Source: Thunnus maccoyii (Eukaryota; Chordata; Actinopteri; Scombriformes; Scombridae). From it: a stretch of 64,000 nt of DNA. The notes under the pieces were generated by a model. The model was not told the DNA's origin. It saw nothing but the letters and a program-made list of their open reading frames with translations, and searched no databases. Positions within the stretch are counted from its first letter, which is position 1; every line of letters starts with the position of its first letter. The stretch covers positions 20,724,505-20,788,504 of the forward strand of contig NC_056535.1 in the NCBI RefSeq assembly GCF_910596095.1, written 5' to 3'. This document shows positions 1 through 12,850 of the stretch, piece after piece. A program made the position numbers and the translations under genes.

Positions 1-172
1 TAAACGCAGCAGTGAACACACAGCAGCCGTTACAGTCAGGCAGTAAGTTTATGGGCTTGTTGTGATTTAGCATGGGCTGAGTCTAAAAAAATGTTGCACA
101 CACCCAGATACAGAGTCACAGGGGCTATACAACATATGGCAAGTTCAAGGCTGTGTGCTTGGATGTAATGCA

Positions 173-295
<123 letters not shown>

Positions 296-2382
296 CAACT
301 CTCCCATTTTTCCTTTCCATTAACTATTTGTAGACAGAGCACACGTTATGGGCGCTTTCACACCTCACCTGTTTGGTTTGATGCAATCAAAATCTGATAC
401 ATTTGCCTGCTGGTTTGGTTTGATAACGCTGGTGTGAAAGCATCAATCATCAAGTTTAAAGCAGATTCTGGTGAGAATTTTGTTTATGTTGTAAAAGCAA
501 ATCAGATCAACCACAGGATTATGTGGACGTGTGATGATTTTAGCATTAGTGAATCAAAAGCTACACTATTGTTAAATCCATCTGTTGATGGTGAACTGTA
601 AAGAAAGAGATTTCCTGATTGGTGGGCTATAAGTGATGTATAGCTTTATATGATATACTGTACAGTATAACAAAATGAAAAGGAGTAAAAAGAGAGGTGT
701 CCTATTCTGTCTATTTTAAAGGTGCTTCTTTCTTGTCCTGTTTGCATCTGTGCGTCACTATTTATACATGATATTTTATAAAAGGTCCAGTTGAAGTTTG
801 GACTAACAATACTCATGATCATATGTTTTTGTGAGCTCTTTGTGACACCAGAGAACATAAATAAACTGATGATGATGATGATTCACACATGACTTCATGT
901 TTTCTCCTCTTGGTTTGTTTGTGATAAGTCATTATGAACACAAACCAAACTGGAACTAAAAAGAAAAAAAGTGTATAATTTTCTAATATTCAGTCCTGCT
1001 CAATCACATGTTTTTCTGTGATTCCTGGCGACAGGAAGGGAATAAAAAATGAGTTAAATGGCAGGATGACAGATGAAATGTCAACACTCACGTCATTAGT
1101 AGATTCAGCTGAAGGTAAATATGGTACAAATAAGGAGAAATGCAAAGAAACAAGACAGCAAACAGAGAAAGGAGCCAAGACAAATAATCTGCTGGTAGAC
1201 CAAAAGTAAGTGGAACTCTAAAAAGTGCTGCGCTTTCTAATTGGGATCCAGAAACAAGGACTGAGTAAAAAAATATATCATCTCCACACACACACACACA
1301 CAGTGCAGCCCATCTCATCAGCAGGTTGTCCTGATGAAACACAGCGACAAGTGATGCGGCAGCGACAAGACTGTGCATGCGTGGTCCTGTCTTTGCAGCG
1401 CGAGGACCCTTTAACAGCACTCAGTGCCAAACCGAGTGCAGCCTGGAGACACTGACACAAACTGCAGCGAAAGAGCTACTAACAGCAGACAGCAACGACT
1501 GATGTCACAACTACAGAAATGCTTGCTGTCATATGAACTTTATGTTTTGAGATGCAGGATTTTAAAAATATTTTTGTGATGTGTAGTCCTTACAAGGAGT
1601 GCCATTCAGTGCAAAATCTAAATGCAGACCGATGACTTCTGGGAATACAACACATTGTGTAAGCACACAATTTTCCTTGAAATATAATAGAGGTCATCGT
1701 TTTCATCTGTGAGGCAATAGCAGCTGATTTACTTCAGTGAGCAAAGTTATAATAAACTGTTCAGGCCCTTCATGAAAATGTTTCACCTGTCTGTCTGGTG
1801 TGACGGCTGCTCTGCTTTCGGCCCTGGTGGCAACTGAAACAAAAACTTGTGAAAAGAAACAAAAAGCAGAATAACAAAAATGCTGTCTCAGGCTGCAAGG
1901 TCGGGTGTGTTTGTTCCAAGACATCAAATTGAGCTCAAGCTGTGCCTTACATCCCGGAGCCTTGTTTCCTTTAGCATCAGCAGAGCCTGCAGCCTCTCCG
2001 GGGGGACGAGCGCGTCCCTGCAGCCTGAGCTCAGCCAGCAGAGCAGGCAGAGGCCAGCTGAGCTGACTGAGCAGGACTGGCTCAGAAGGCTGGAGGACAA
2101 AGAGACACTTTTCACCTCCAACATCTGTCCTATTGAGAGAGGGGCCGGCTGAGACAAGAACAGTCTGTACGGTATGTTGGTAGGTGTGCATCTGTCCCAA
2201 AGGTCTGGCTGTGGTGCTGTCAAACTTTCTGTTCTGGCCTGACAGAAGTTATGAAAGATGTTTCTCTTGTGTGCATCTGTAAACTCCACCAACTCCTCAG
2301 TTATAATGCAGGCCCTGTTCTATGACAGCTTGTAGATACTTGTATTACTTGTAGATAGCCATACGTTATCATTTTTATTAGG

Positions 2383-3040
2383 GCTGCAATTATTTTTATT
2401 TTTGATTATACTTTCTACTAATCATGTTGAAAAGAGTAGATTAATCAATCAGTTGATTGACAGAAAATGAATCTTCAACCTTCAATCTTGTCAAGCAAAA
2501 ATGTCAAACACTCTGGTTCCTGCTTCTTAAATGTGAGAATTTGCCGCTCTCCGTTTTTTATGACTGTAAATTAAATATATTTGGGGTTTGAACTGCTGTT
2601 TAGACAACACATGTAATTTCAATGTCACCTTAGGCTTAGGAAACTTGTGATTTTTCACTATTTTATTTACATAAATCAAAAAAACAAACAAACAAACAAC
2701 AAAAATAACAGTGAGTTGTACCCCTAAATCATCATTGTTTAGTCAATAAAATCTCTGAAAAACACTGAAAAATGCAAAACAAATTGTGATTTCTCAGACT
2801 ATGAGGTGATATGTTTGAGTTGTTTGTTTTGTTTGACCAACAGTCCAAAATCCAAAAATGTTCAATTTACAACAACACAGTACCAGTCGAAGGTTTGGAC
2901 ACACCGTCCCATTGAATGAGAAAGTGTGTCCAAACTTTTGTATATAACAGAAAAGCATCCAATCCTCACATTCAAGAAGCTGAAACCAGCAAATGTTCTG
3001 CATTTTTCATGTATTTTCTGTTGATCTACTTTATGTTTCA
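2383..3040 (+). repeat. Degraded copy of the 'GGGCTGCAA' AT-rich repeat, with a nested foldback
   Basis: The start (gggctgcaattatt, then repeated gattaatca-like words) and the end (cacattcaagaagctgaaacc) match the repeat family seen more completely at 18854-19215. The middle has diverged. A small foldback element at 2881-2940 interrupts the distal half, and a C9 run follows at 3050-3059. This is an old non-autonomous DNA-transposon relic, called from similarity between copies in this window and general familiarity with teleost repeats. Confidence 0.55.
2893..2935. repeat. Small foldback repeat, 12-bp perfect arms
   Basis: The arms gtttggacacac (2893-2904) and gtgtgtccaaac (2924-2935) are exact reverse complements around a 19-nt loop. 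The surrounding words, such as accagtcgaaggtttggacacacc, resemble the ends of a common teleost Tc1/mariner-type repeat. It lies inside the older AT-rich repeat and so is a secondary insertion. Confidence 0.6.
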
Positions 3041-4649
3041 GGAAGAATCCCCCCCCCCCACTATTGGACTGTTCAATTCCCAAGCACCATATAACAACAA
3101 ATGGTAAATCCATCATCTGGACCATAAAAAATATCACTATTATAGTATATGCCAGATATGTGATAAAAAATATATTATATTTGACAGATGGAACAGCTCT
3201 GCTCTGAATGATCTTGGAGCATCAGATCACAAATGACCCCCACATCTTCAACTTCTATTTTACAGGGAACATTTGGTAAAAGCAGTGAGGATGAGTGGAA
3301 GCACTGTTGCTGGCGGCCTCCTCCAGTCCTCTGAATATAGGGCACGTCATGTAAATGATGAATGCTCAGAGGCTGCTGCTCCACTTCCTGGAGCGAGGAA
3401 GGGCACAGAGTATGCAAATGTATTACCCCAAACATGAATAGCTCAGGAAGAAAAAAAAACAACAACACTACATGTCAGTTTTAATATTTTTACCTTTAAA
3501 ATGAAAAGAAATTTATGATGTTTGAACTGCTGACAAAGGTCTTCAGATTTTCTAAGCTGAGGGAGTTAGAGTTAAGTGTGGGCGGCAAATTAGGTGGATG
3601 TCTGAGACAAACAGGTCTCAGAGCCATCAATGTTAACTTTGATCATCTAAATGGTGCAGGACAGGCCATTTAAGAGGAACAGGGGGTTTGTTGTTGGCAC
3701 TGGAGTGGAAATCTGAGAAGTGTTGAGTGATAAGAGCAGGCCTGCTGTTTGTACAGAGTCACCTTCAGTCTGGAGGCTCTTACAGCTCGTCTTGTCCCGA
3801 CGGCTGAGCGGATCTAGCTTCTACCAAGCTATTTAAATAAGCAGTCCGAGGTACTGACAATTTTCACAGTTTAAAAGTTAGAAATATTTCACAGGCAGCC
3901 GGTTCCAGTGCTCACGGGTCTAATGTGAATTTTCTTGTTATCAGAATATTCTCACTGAAGCAGCCAGTTTCAACTCCTCTCTGAAGAGCTATCCATCAAC
4001 TCTGTTGGAAGAGACATGCTAATCTTACAGAGGGTTATACATCATCTCAACAGGCAACTGATAAAGGAAAAAATACATTAACATAAAAAAAAAATGTACT
4101 TCCTTTAGGCTTGTAACATTACACACTATCTTTTTAGACCTTTCAGGCCTCCTCAGATTTTACCATCGTTGTGTATTGTTCTGAATGTTCAGACCTAATG
4201 GGTGACATCACACTCACTTTGAGCTTTAGCAGTCTCAATAACTTACACTTTGAGTAAAATTTACGTTCAATGCTTAAGGTAATCTCCAGCAACAACAATG
4301 TTCTGTGTTTTGAATCGGCAGCAGCTGGATGCAACGCCTCCGTCACGGCTCCTGGCTACTTCCTGACCTATCAGCCCCAATGAGACTTTAAAGCTGATGC
4401 TCTGCCGATACTGATTCTCTTAATTGACTTTTCTCTGCTTATGAAAATCAGGAAACTCAGATATGAGTAAAATCATCTCCTCCTCGCTGTGGTTTCTGTG
4501 GTTGCCACGGTCACACAATGAGCTGTGGTGCCAAGTTGAAAAAGCTGAACCATCATAAATTTCAACTGCGAGAGGCGCAGCAGCAAGTAGAGGGAGGGCG
4601 GCTGCTGCTCGCCATTGTGTTTATATTGAAAACAATGGAGGCGGCAGTG

Positions 4650-4735
4650 GCAAGTCAAGTCAAGTCAGTTTTATTTTTATAGCCCAATATCACAAATCAT
4701 TTGCCTCAAGGGCCTTTACTATCTGTACAGCAATA
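4650..4735 (+). repeat. Teleost interspersed repeat fragment
   Basis: Contains the phrase 'agcccaatatcacaaatc' followed by 'ttgcctcaagggc', preceded by caagtcaagtcaagtcag. I recognise this as a widespread short interspersed repeat in fish genomes. It directly abuts the minisatellite that follows. The family name is not certain. Confidence 0.55.
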
Positions 4736-4739
4736 CATC

Positions 4740-5465
4740 TTCTATCTTTAGACTCTCTGTTACACTTTCACTTACACTTCAATTGCTTTTAACTATCACA
4801 TGTAAACTGACACTTTACAGCGCAGACACTTGAACTGTCTTCAGCACTTCCACTGAAATTTCAACTAGTTGTTCCACTGACATGTAATTTGACGCTTCAA
4901 CTACATTTTTTTGTTACTCTTTAACTGAAAAATGAACTGCTTTCAGTGACTACGTGTCAACTGACGAGTTCATCTGCTTTCAGAGATTACACTCCAACTC
5001 ACACTTCAACTCCTTTTAATTCTACACTTAAACTGATAGTTTAAACTCTTTCAAGTCTCACATCTTCACCTTGGGAAAAAAACATCTTCAGGTCTTTTGA
5101 GTCGCGCAGCTTCCATAGTTCATACACAATTTACTCACTTACACTTCAATTAACACCTTTCAGTTCATATACTTGAGCTTCCACCATAACAGATACTTCC
5201 AGCTCAATTTATCACATATGTTTCGACTGACATTTCAACTCCTTTCAGTGCTTGAACTTCCTCTGGATCTTCAACTACTTTCCAGACTTTCACTTCAACT
5301 GATCAAATGATTCAAATTTTCTCAGTGCTTAAATTGACAATTCAGCTTAATTCAGTGCTGAAACCTCAACTTATTCGAAAACTTCTATTCAAGTAATTAT
5401 ATTTCGACTTTCACCTCAACTACAACTTTCACTGTTTCGGAGTTAATTTAATCTACTTAAAATGT
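4740..5465. repeat. Degenerate minisatellite of 'cttcaact' units
   Basis: Over about 720 bp the words cttcaact, aactgaca, cttttcagtg and cacttcaactcc recur at roughly 20-45 bp spacing, for example near 4775, 4895, 4990, 5145, 5235, 5265 and 5295. The units are too diverged for one clean period. This looks like an old tandem array that has decayed. No coding potential is seen. Confidence 0.6.
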
Positions 5466-6569
5466 TTCAACTCCAAAATTTCAGCAGTGAGTTCTCCAAT
5501 GTTGCCTTTTGTTGTTTCCAAAGAAAGAGGTCATTAGTTAGACTTGTTTTAACAGCTATATTTGGAAGCTCCACCTTGCTGTGCAGAAACAAAAACACAG
5601 AAAAACAAAACTCAAATGTTAGGCATAACAAGCTCTGGAGAACTGCATTTCCTGCTAACACTATTATCTCTTTCCTACTGCAGAGTGGACACAGTGAGTA
5701 AACACATCCTGAAAACGACCCTTGGATATGTTTGACTGCCAGAGGATTTTCACCATAACCTAATACACGCTGGTGTCATCTTTTAAAAAAAAGCTTCTTA
5801 GGATTATTCAGACCTCTACTAGTCAGCATGTTGTTAATATAAAACCATGTAGTATGTGTCAGGCATACAAATCACCTTGTGCAAAAGCATGATGTTGTTG
5901 CATGCCAGCCAGCGCCACACGGCAGGGATAACAAACAGAGTTGTTTGCCTCTACTTCGTCTTAGCGGCATGGGTGCAGCTGGAAGCTATTCTGTTATAGC
6001 TGGTGTGTATGCAGGAGTGATTGCTACAGCTTGCCAGCAGCTCTATCTGACCAAATAAAGTCTGCGTCTGCTTCTCTTTCACTCAGTCCCCCTGACGTCA
6101 AATAAATATTTGGGATGTATGCCTCTTTTGTCAAGTCACACTGTAAAATAACAAGACTGTTTTTCCAGACAGTGTTTTGGCAATACAGGTCTATAAATTT
6201 TAAGTACAGCCTCCAGTCAGGTCTGCATGTTACTGAATCTCCTGATGATTTCCAATGATCTGCATATTGTAGACTGGATCCTCATATTAAAAAAATTCAG
6301 GCAATGCTGTTTAAAGCTAATGCATGTCTTGTTTGCATAATATTGAGCAGCTGCAACCAACGCATGTCTTCATCGAGGTTCCCCAAACTAAATATATTAA
6401 TATCAGTTTTTCAAGAACACACTATCTTTGTTTTATGACTTAATTATATACATATATACTTGTGACCAGAGTACTGTGCAAACAAGATACAGCAAATACC
6501 AAATAAATGATTAATAAATAAATCTAAGTAACTACCACAGTAGAGAGAGCCAAATATGTCCTCCCTTTA

Positions 6570-6610
6570 GTCTGGCTGAAGCAAGTGAAACAGACTTGCT
6601 TCAGCCAGAC
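6570..6610. repeat. Perfect 17-bp inverted repeat with 7-nt loop
   Basis: Left arm gtctggctgaagcaagt (6570-6586), loop gaaacag, right arm acttgcttcagccagac (6594-6610): an exact 17-bp stem with no mismatch. It is too short for a typical microRNA precursor as it stands, and the flanks do not obviously extend the stem. It may be the core of a foldback transposon or a recent templated inversion. Function unknown. Confidence 0.85.
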
Positions 6611-7149
6611 ATTGTTTGCATAGAGGGGTTCTTTCATTGGGCCCTGTAATAATTAAAGGGTTTTTTGTCTATATAGTCAGATAAATGTGTAACTGCTGCT
6701 GTAACTGGACAATAAAATCTGAGCAGCTAATCACTTTTCAAATCGTTCAACAACTTTCAGCTCCGATTAGACCCACAGATGCTAGAGTTGATGAATTTTA
6801 TATGAATTTATTCAAATTTTACGGTCCAGCACAGAAGTAGATACAGTTCAGCTAAAAATATGAGCAAAACTCCCCCTCCCTCCCCCCCAGGATTGTGATA
6901 TTGCTTTTCAGAAAGACGGATCTGAAGACTCAAAATATGTTGAGAAACAAAAGCTAGTGGAACAGAAGCTAACCTGAAAGTTGGACCCCATGTGGATCTC
7001 TTTAAAAAAAAAAAAAGAAGAGGTATCTGCGTTCATGCTAAACAGTGAAAACACTGTTTATGTATGAAAAAACACGCACAAGATCTCAGTCCACGCTTAA
7101 CAGCAGAAAAATGGCTACATCTCTTATTTGTCCTTTTATAGTCAGGAAA

Positions 7150-7385
7150 TAAAATTAAAGCCGCAAGCAGAGATGAACGGACCCTCGTACCTCGCGCCCG
7201 TCAGAAGGAGCGGCAGCCGTCCTTTCACTACTGGAGGTCGGTTGAAACAGCTCAGAATTTTCAGGATTATCAGACACTGTGTGAATGGGTAAAATATTAT
7301 TTCCTGTGCGCAGTACGTGGCGCTGGAGATGACATGTTGGAAATTGTGTATCCATTTGATGAACTATGTGTCATTTAGGCTGCAC
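7150..7385. repeat. Probable teleost interspersed repeat
   Basis: Begins with 'gccgcaagcagagatgaacg' and ends near 'cacttcctgttgcc', phrases I associate with a dispersed teleost repeat whose copies carry a GC-rich 'ccctcgcacc'-like stretch. The minus-strand frame through it (7155-7355) has no recognisable protein. The family is unassigned. Confidence 0.4.
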
Positions 7386-8012
7386 TTCCTGTTGCCTGTT
7401 AACAATACTACATAAGTGAAATATTAATGCAGCGATACATTTATCAGAAGGCAATGGACATTTCAACATTTTCATGAATATTGCACATTGCATGTAGGAG
7501 ATAACTATCACACAGCCAAAACCAATTAAAACCAGCTGGTTACTCAGCTGGTTAAACCTCTGTTCTATGTCCTCATCACTTTGTGTTTCAATAAAGTTCA
7601 ACTCACAATTTAGTTGTTGTTTTTTCTTGACATCTTTTTCTGTTTCTGTTGTTAGACAACTGAACTATCATATAATAGTGAGGTGGTGCACTGGTGTGTT
7701 ACTGCGCTGAGATGTTGATTAAACCGGTATTTTATGATAGAAAAGTCACCTGGCACAATCAACATAACCACACCTCAGTTGTCCTCTTAACTAACTAACT
7801 CACAACCCTTTTTTTGCTTTTGCGACGTGTTTCCCTGTCTACACTAAAACACGGTGTCAGTGCTTTCAGATTCATCCACTCTGGAGACTATTTTCAAATT
7901 GCTTTTTATTTTTGGGAACTCAGAAATGTCAGCTTAGTGTGGACAAAAGGCCAAAGCAGGAAAAAAAAAAAGATTTTCAAATTTGGCTGTTTTAGCGTTA
8001 GTGAACGTACTC

Positions 8013-8583
8013 TGAGACCCTGTTTACACTTTGCTTTAAAATGCGTCTTGAGTGATTGGATCACAAGTGGACAACGTTTAATACAAGTTTAAACAACCAC
8101 CAAGACACATTGTGATCCGATCGCTCAAACCACTCGCTGAGTTGGTCTGAGAAGCATTTGACCACATGTCTTTTGTAATGTAAATGCTAATGTGTCCTGA
8201 TGCGTTCCTGACTAGGAAGAGGTGGAACAGGAGAATACATCATCAGGATGTGGTGGTTGTTTTGGTGACAGCGCGCCAACGCCAACAGTTCCAGTAGACC
8301 ATCCATGTGTATTATTTCTTGAAACATTTTTGTTTTCGTACCTAGCTCATGCGAAACAAATATGGTGCTTGTCTGGCTAAAGACTGACTGTAATAACTGT
8401 GCGCGGGGCCCTTGGACCTTCTAGCGTAGTGACGTAGGCACCAACGAAATCTAAAAACAAATGGTCAGCTGGACACCTTAGAGATGCATGATAGACACAG
8501 GCGTGAACGGCGATGTGTCTCGGCTGTCAACTTGTGTTCAGATCACCGAAACACATTTTAAAACCAAGTGTAATCAGCCTCTT
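8013..8583. mobile_element. Non-autonomous DNA transposon with terminal inverted repeats
   Basis: The left end (tgagaccctgtttacact, then aaaatgcgtc, then ggatcacaag) is matched in reverse complement by the right end (8519-8583: cttgtgttcagatca, then acacattttaaaacc, then aagtgtaatcagcc). Arms are about 55-60 bp at roughly 70-75% identity by eye. There is no transposase frame inside. It is a diverged MITE-like element about 570 bp long. Confidence 0.6.
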
Positions 8584-9012
8584 AAAGACCAATCAACACT
8601 CGCAAGCATCTCTGCCTCTCTCTAATCCGTAACATCTTTTTAATGAAACTCTTTTTATATACGCCACTGAGAAATATGTTAGGCTAGATGAAGTGAAATG
8701 AGTTTTTGAAAGCATAACGTGTTGCAGAAAAAAAATGTAATGACTTTCAATAGAGGAGTTGGGAGTTTTCTGTCACTACAATATATTAGACTCCTGATAA
8801 AAGGGATGTTCTTACTTGACTCTTCATGATTAAAGCTGCAACACTTTTCACAGTGCTCTGAACCATCTGACAGCTTACACTTTTAATGCTTGAGGAATTC
8901 TCACTTGTTTTACAGCTGCAGTTATTGTAAGTCAAAGCAGATAAGAGCTTCTGCTAAATGCCTGAACTGTAAACAGCTGCTAAAGCAGGAAACCTCGCTA
9001 ATGTGCAAACTA

Positions 9013-10327
9013 CAGCTGTGTCTCAAATCAGGGGCTGCATCCTCTAAAGACTACATTTGAAGATCGAATGCGTCACAGCGGTGCAACCAAGCCAGTCCCG
9101 TTTCGAAAGCTCCTTCAAATGTTGCTGAAAAATGCGGCTATCTTTTCCCGAATTCTGAGGATTTTGCACCAACAGGCAGCGATATGGCGAAATTTTGAGC
9201 CAGGCTAAGCTGTCACTTTATTTAGTTTTAATATTTTTTCCAGGCAAAAAAAAAAAAAAATAGATTCCTAATATGTGGTCAGTTTATCCAAATAACGCCT
9301 ATTTGGAAATTTGCTCCGATGTTCTTGGAGATGTGAGAAGACGCCGCTGGCCGGGTGAGACCAGGCAGTCACCTCAGCTGTTAGTAATCCGACTCCTGAG
9401 ATGATTGGCCGGTCAATGTCCGTCGTCATCCCGGGGAGATCATGATTCCATGAACTGATCTGTGCAGCTCTTTGGTGATTTACTGCCAGCTCTGATGTCT
9501 CTGTAGCATTTTGATATATGATATAATTCCTTTTGGAAGATAAATGTTGGTCTCACAGATGAAATCTAACAATTGTAGCTTCCACATCAGTTTGTCTGAA
9601 TGTAAAGCTGACTGTTAGCTGACTTTTGGGCTCTATATGTACAGATACACCACATTTCAATAAATATAAATGTATTAAAATGGGAGGATGTTCTTCTTCA
9701 GCTCATGAAGGAAGACGTGAGGTTGCAGAGAGATGCAGAGGATAGGAGAGCAGAGAGAGAACGGACAAGCCCTTCTCTCTACTCCAGAGATTAGTTGAAA
9801 AATAAAAAATACTGAATGAATGAATTAAAATAAAGTAATTGTTAAATACATTGTTTATTTCATTTATAACTGTCTTTACAACTATTTACAACATAAATAA
9901 AGTACATAAGAAGTGGAATAACAGGGTGTCTACAGGTCCTTAAAAAGTCTTACAGTAAATTCAATTTTTATAAATATTAGACCTTAGAAAATGTGTTTTT
10001 GTGTATTTTTGTTCAGCTGAGCAGAGAGTCTCTGGTGGTGCTGCTGGACCTGGATGGGCTACCACGATAATAAAATTAAAATTTCTGGCTTCATTTCTAC
10101 TGGCTGTGTCTCGATTGTCAACTGCAGCTGTCAAGGTTGCTAGGCGACAGGAGCGGCGCTTTGTGACGCAAGGGTAAGGGCGGGCAAAAATGACGCAAAT
10201 AGGAAATCCACCGCAGACCAGACCAACTCATTTAACAACATTCAAGTCCGACCTTACAGTTTATGGAGGACACGCCTTTGTAGACCATGTCATTTGAAAG
10301 ACGCAGCCCCTGAATTGAGAAGCAGCT
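9013..10327. mobile_element. 1.3-kb non-autonomous DNA transposon with inverted repeats
   Basis: The left terminus (agctgtgtctcaaatcagg, then ggctgcatc) and the right terminus (gacgcagcccctgaattgag, then aagcagct) are inverted repeats with about 24 of 28 positions matching. The word 'tgcgtcacag' inside the left end has a partner 'tgtgacgca' near 10160. No transposase-like frame is present. Ends of this form are common in teleost MITEs, but the superfamily is not decided here. Confidence 0.6.
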
Positions 10328-10739
10328 TATAGGAAGCAGGGTGAGGACACACAATACAGCTGGCTGCTCCTCACTGATTAACCTGACCCTTGACCTAAAT
10401 GCATTATGGGAAATAAACAAGCTCTAAGAATACCTGACCTGAGAAATCAGAACTGGCTGTACATCACATCAACAAGCATTTAGGTGTTATGGAGGTTAAA
10501 TTGCTAATAAGGATACAAGTTATTATACAGGTCATACCAGGGTAGTCATGCAGAATTTAGTGACTTATTCACTTTTATCTTATTTTCTTTCCCTATTCAA
10601 CAGATAATCACTAAAACCGATTATTTAACAAGCTTTTTTCCCCTAACAACTCTGATAATTACACAAGAACTATTGTTTAATTTGACCCTTAACCCTGCAC
10701 ATAAAACTGAAACTGAGAATGTGAAAGTGTTCCCAGCAC

Positions 10740-11130
10740 CTGCCCTGCTGGCCTATCAGTCACCGCCTATCCCTCTGCACCTGGATTGTGACGAGAACCA
10801 CGGGTTTGATAAGTAAACAGAGATACAGCTCGATATTCTCTCTCTCTCTCTCTCTCTCTCTAACTAAGGGGAGGGCGGTCAGATCTGAGTCTGGCTGATT
10901 TGGAAGCTGAAATGAGCAGGACTCCTATCAGCAGCAGGTCTAATTAAATCATCTGCAGCAAATCACAGACACAGGGAATTACAAGAGATTACAGCCTGGT
11001 TCGGCCCTGCCCAGACCCCCGAGAACAATGGCCTGTAATCTGTCTTAATTCCCCAGCTAATCAAGCAACGCAGGGCTCAGAGTCTCATGGCTGCGGCGGC
11101 GGGGTGCAGCGGTTCACAGCTGTCCAGATA
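10740..11130. other. Possible conserved non-coding block
   Basis: GC-balanced and non-repetitive apart from a TC microsatellite at 10836-10860. It carries clusters of homeodomain-like TAAT/ATTA words, an aacaatgg SOX-like word near 11025 and e-box-like cagctg words. This composition differs from the AT-rich surroundings. It is a compositional inference only; no alignment was possible. Confidence 0.25.
10836..10860. repeat. (TC)n microsatellite
   Basis: About 12 uninterrupted TC units. A short, ordinary simple repeat. Confidence 0.9.
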
Positions 11131-12794
11131 TCAAAGTGGCACAGACAAAACTAAAAGGCAGAAAAGTCTGAATTATAACTGCTCTGTGGTCATTCAACAT
11201 TCACGGATTTTTTTAATATTTACCGAAATCTGCAACGGTCTCTGCCTAAAACCCGTCTTCTCATTTCATATTCATTGCTTTTTACGGGCTGCTCTATGTA
11301 TTAAGGAGTTAGAGAAAAAAGTTTTGTACAACACCTTTTATTTAATTAAGTCTTCATAGCGGTGTCACTAGCGTGCAGGCTGCTTTCCCTGCCTCACATT
11401 AGGGGGCCAAGAGCTCAACATTAAGCCTCACTTTAAGCCGCAAAACTTAAAGGACAGCACTTCCCCTTTCATTCACTAAGATGACCAGGAAATCCCTCCT
11501 CTCCCCTCTCTCTGGCCTGTAAGACCAGTTGCAGCACGCGGAGCACTCCTGTGACCTGCGGGTTTAACTGGCTGACAGGTACATGTCCAACTACTGATGT
11601 CGCTACAATAGATTCAACTGAAATGAATCATCAAAATACAGTACGTGTAGGAGCTTGTGTACTTCTGTGGAAAAGGATCACAGACCACACCTCCCCAGAA
11701 GACACTATTTCTTGAGGCTGTATAATGTTGCAATGCAAATATATACTCAGTCTCCAGTTTATTCAACATGTAATCCAAACTAATACAGTCTAACAGCGCT
11801 GCAATAAATCTTAATGAACGTGACAAAATTCAGTTGAAACCATTTGACCGAGGTGGTAATGCATCATTGAGGATAGACTAAATATTATAAACACTCACTG
11901 TCTGTATTATGCAATACAATTCAACCGCACCCCAAACTGCAGCCTCCCAGATGACAATTAAGTTTAATCAACACTTCTTTCTCAGTTTCAACAATAACTG
12001 AACATTTTAACCTCTGTGAAGGTTGAATTTGTACGACCAATTCTAAAAGTGTCTTAAGTTGCGCTGCTTTTGGGAAACAGTTGTTAATCACGAGGAGATT
12101 TGTAAAATGGATTTTACGACCGTCTTTACGATATTCAAGATACCTGAAGATACTTTTGGGAAACAGGACCGTAGTCTCTTTGTATCTATAGTGTGCATCT
12201 CTTAAACATTTTTTCGCCTGCATGTTTCTTAGAAAATTGAAAAACAGACTCCTCGACGCAGGAGGCTGACATAAACATTTCTAATGCACAACAGATGACT
12301 CATTTAAGTTAAGCGCGAGCCAAAATAATCATCTTAACAAGACTAAATATTTTGTGTGATGGACGCTGCTCCGGCTTTACTTTCTCCAGTCGATGCAGCC
12401 GTTTATCTGCTAATCTAACGACAGCATGGGCTGAAGTAAACATGCAGCATGCCTCGAGCATCATCAGTGGTATGAGTAATGAGTGCAGTATGAGCTACCG
12501 CCTCTCTCTGGATGAGGACGTTATGCCAGCACTCCTCTAATGGAACATGACTGTTGTTTCTTTCCCGTGGCTCCACTTCCGCATGAATGCTGCCTCTCTG
12601 CCACACCACCCTGAGTGACCGCCAAGCTGTACAAACTCATTTGTTTGGGATGGGTGGGTGGTGTTGGGAAATAAGATGGATGGGAGGCTGGGAACGATGT
12701 TCCTCATAAAACCTGGTTGCCAAAAATGATCTGTGGCGTTTAATAAAGCACATACCTCAGACGCAAGGAGAAGATTTCTGAGAGAGAAGATGGC

Positions 12795-12850
12795 ACAGGA
12801 GAGAGAGAGAGAAAAAAAAAAAGGAGAGACAGAGAAAGAGAGAAAGAGAT
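12795..12850. repeat. GA-rich low-complexity tract
   Basis: Imperfect run of gagaga/aaag words on the plus strand, which produces the charged Lys/Glu/Arg frame at 12733-12921. Not a gene. Confidence 0.8.

Noticed and set aside
1703..2292. Overlapping open frames of 165, 122 and 90 codons on both strands
   Set aside because: No similarity to any family I know, no splice or start context, and similar-length frames on both strands of a GC-richer patch. Chance openness is the simpler reading.
6570..6610. MicroRNA precursor interpretation of the 17-bp hairpin
   Set aside because: The stem is shorter than a usual pre-miRNA, is perfectly paired with a small loop, and the flanks do not extend the pairing. 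No known miRNA seed was recognised.
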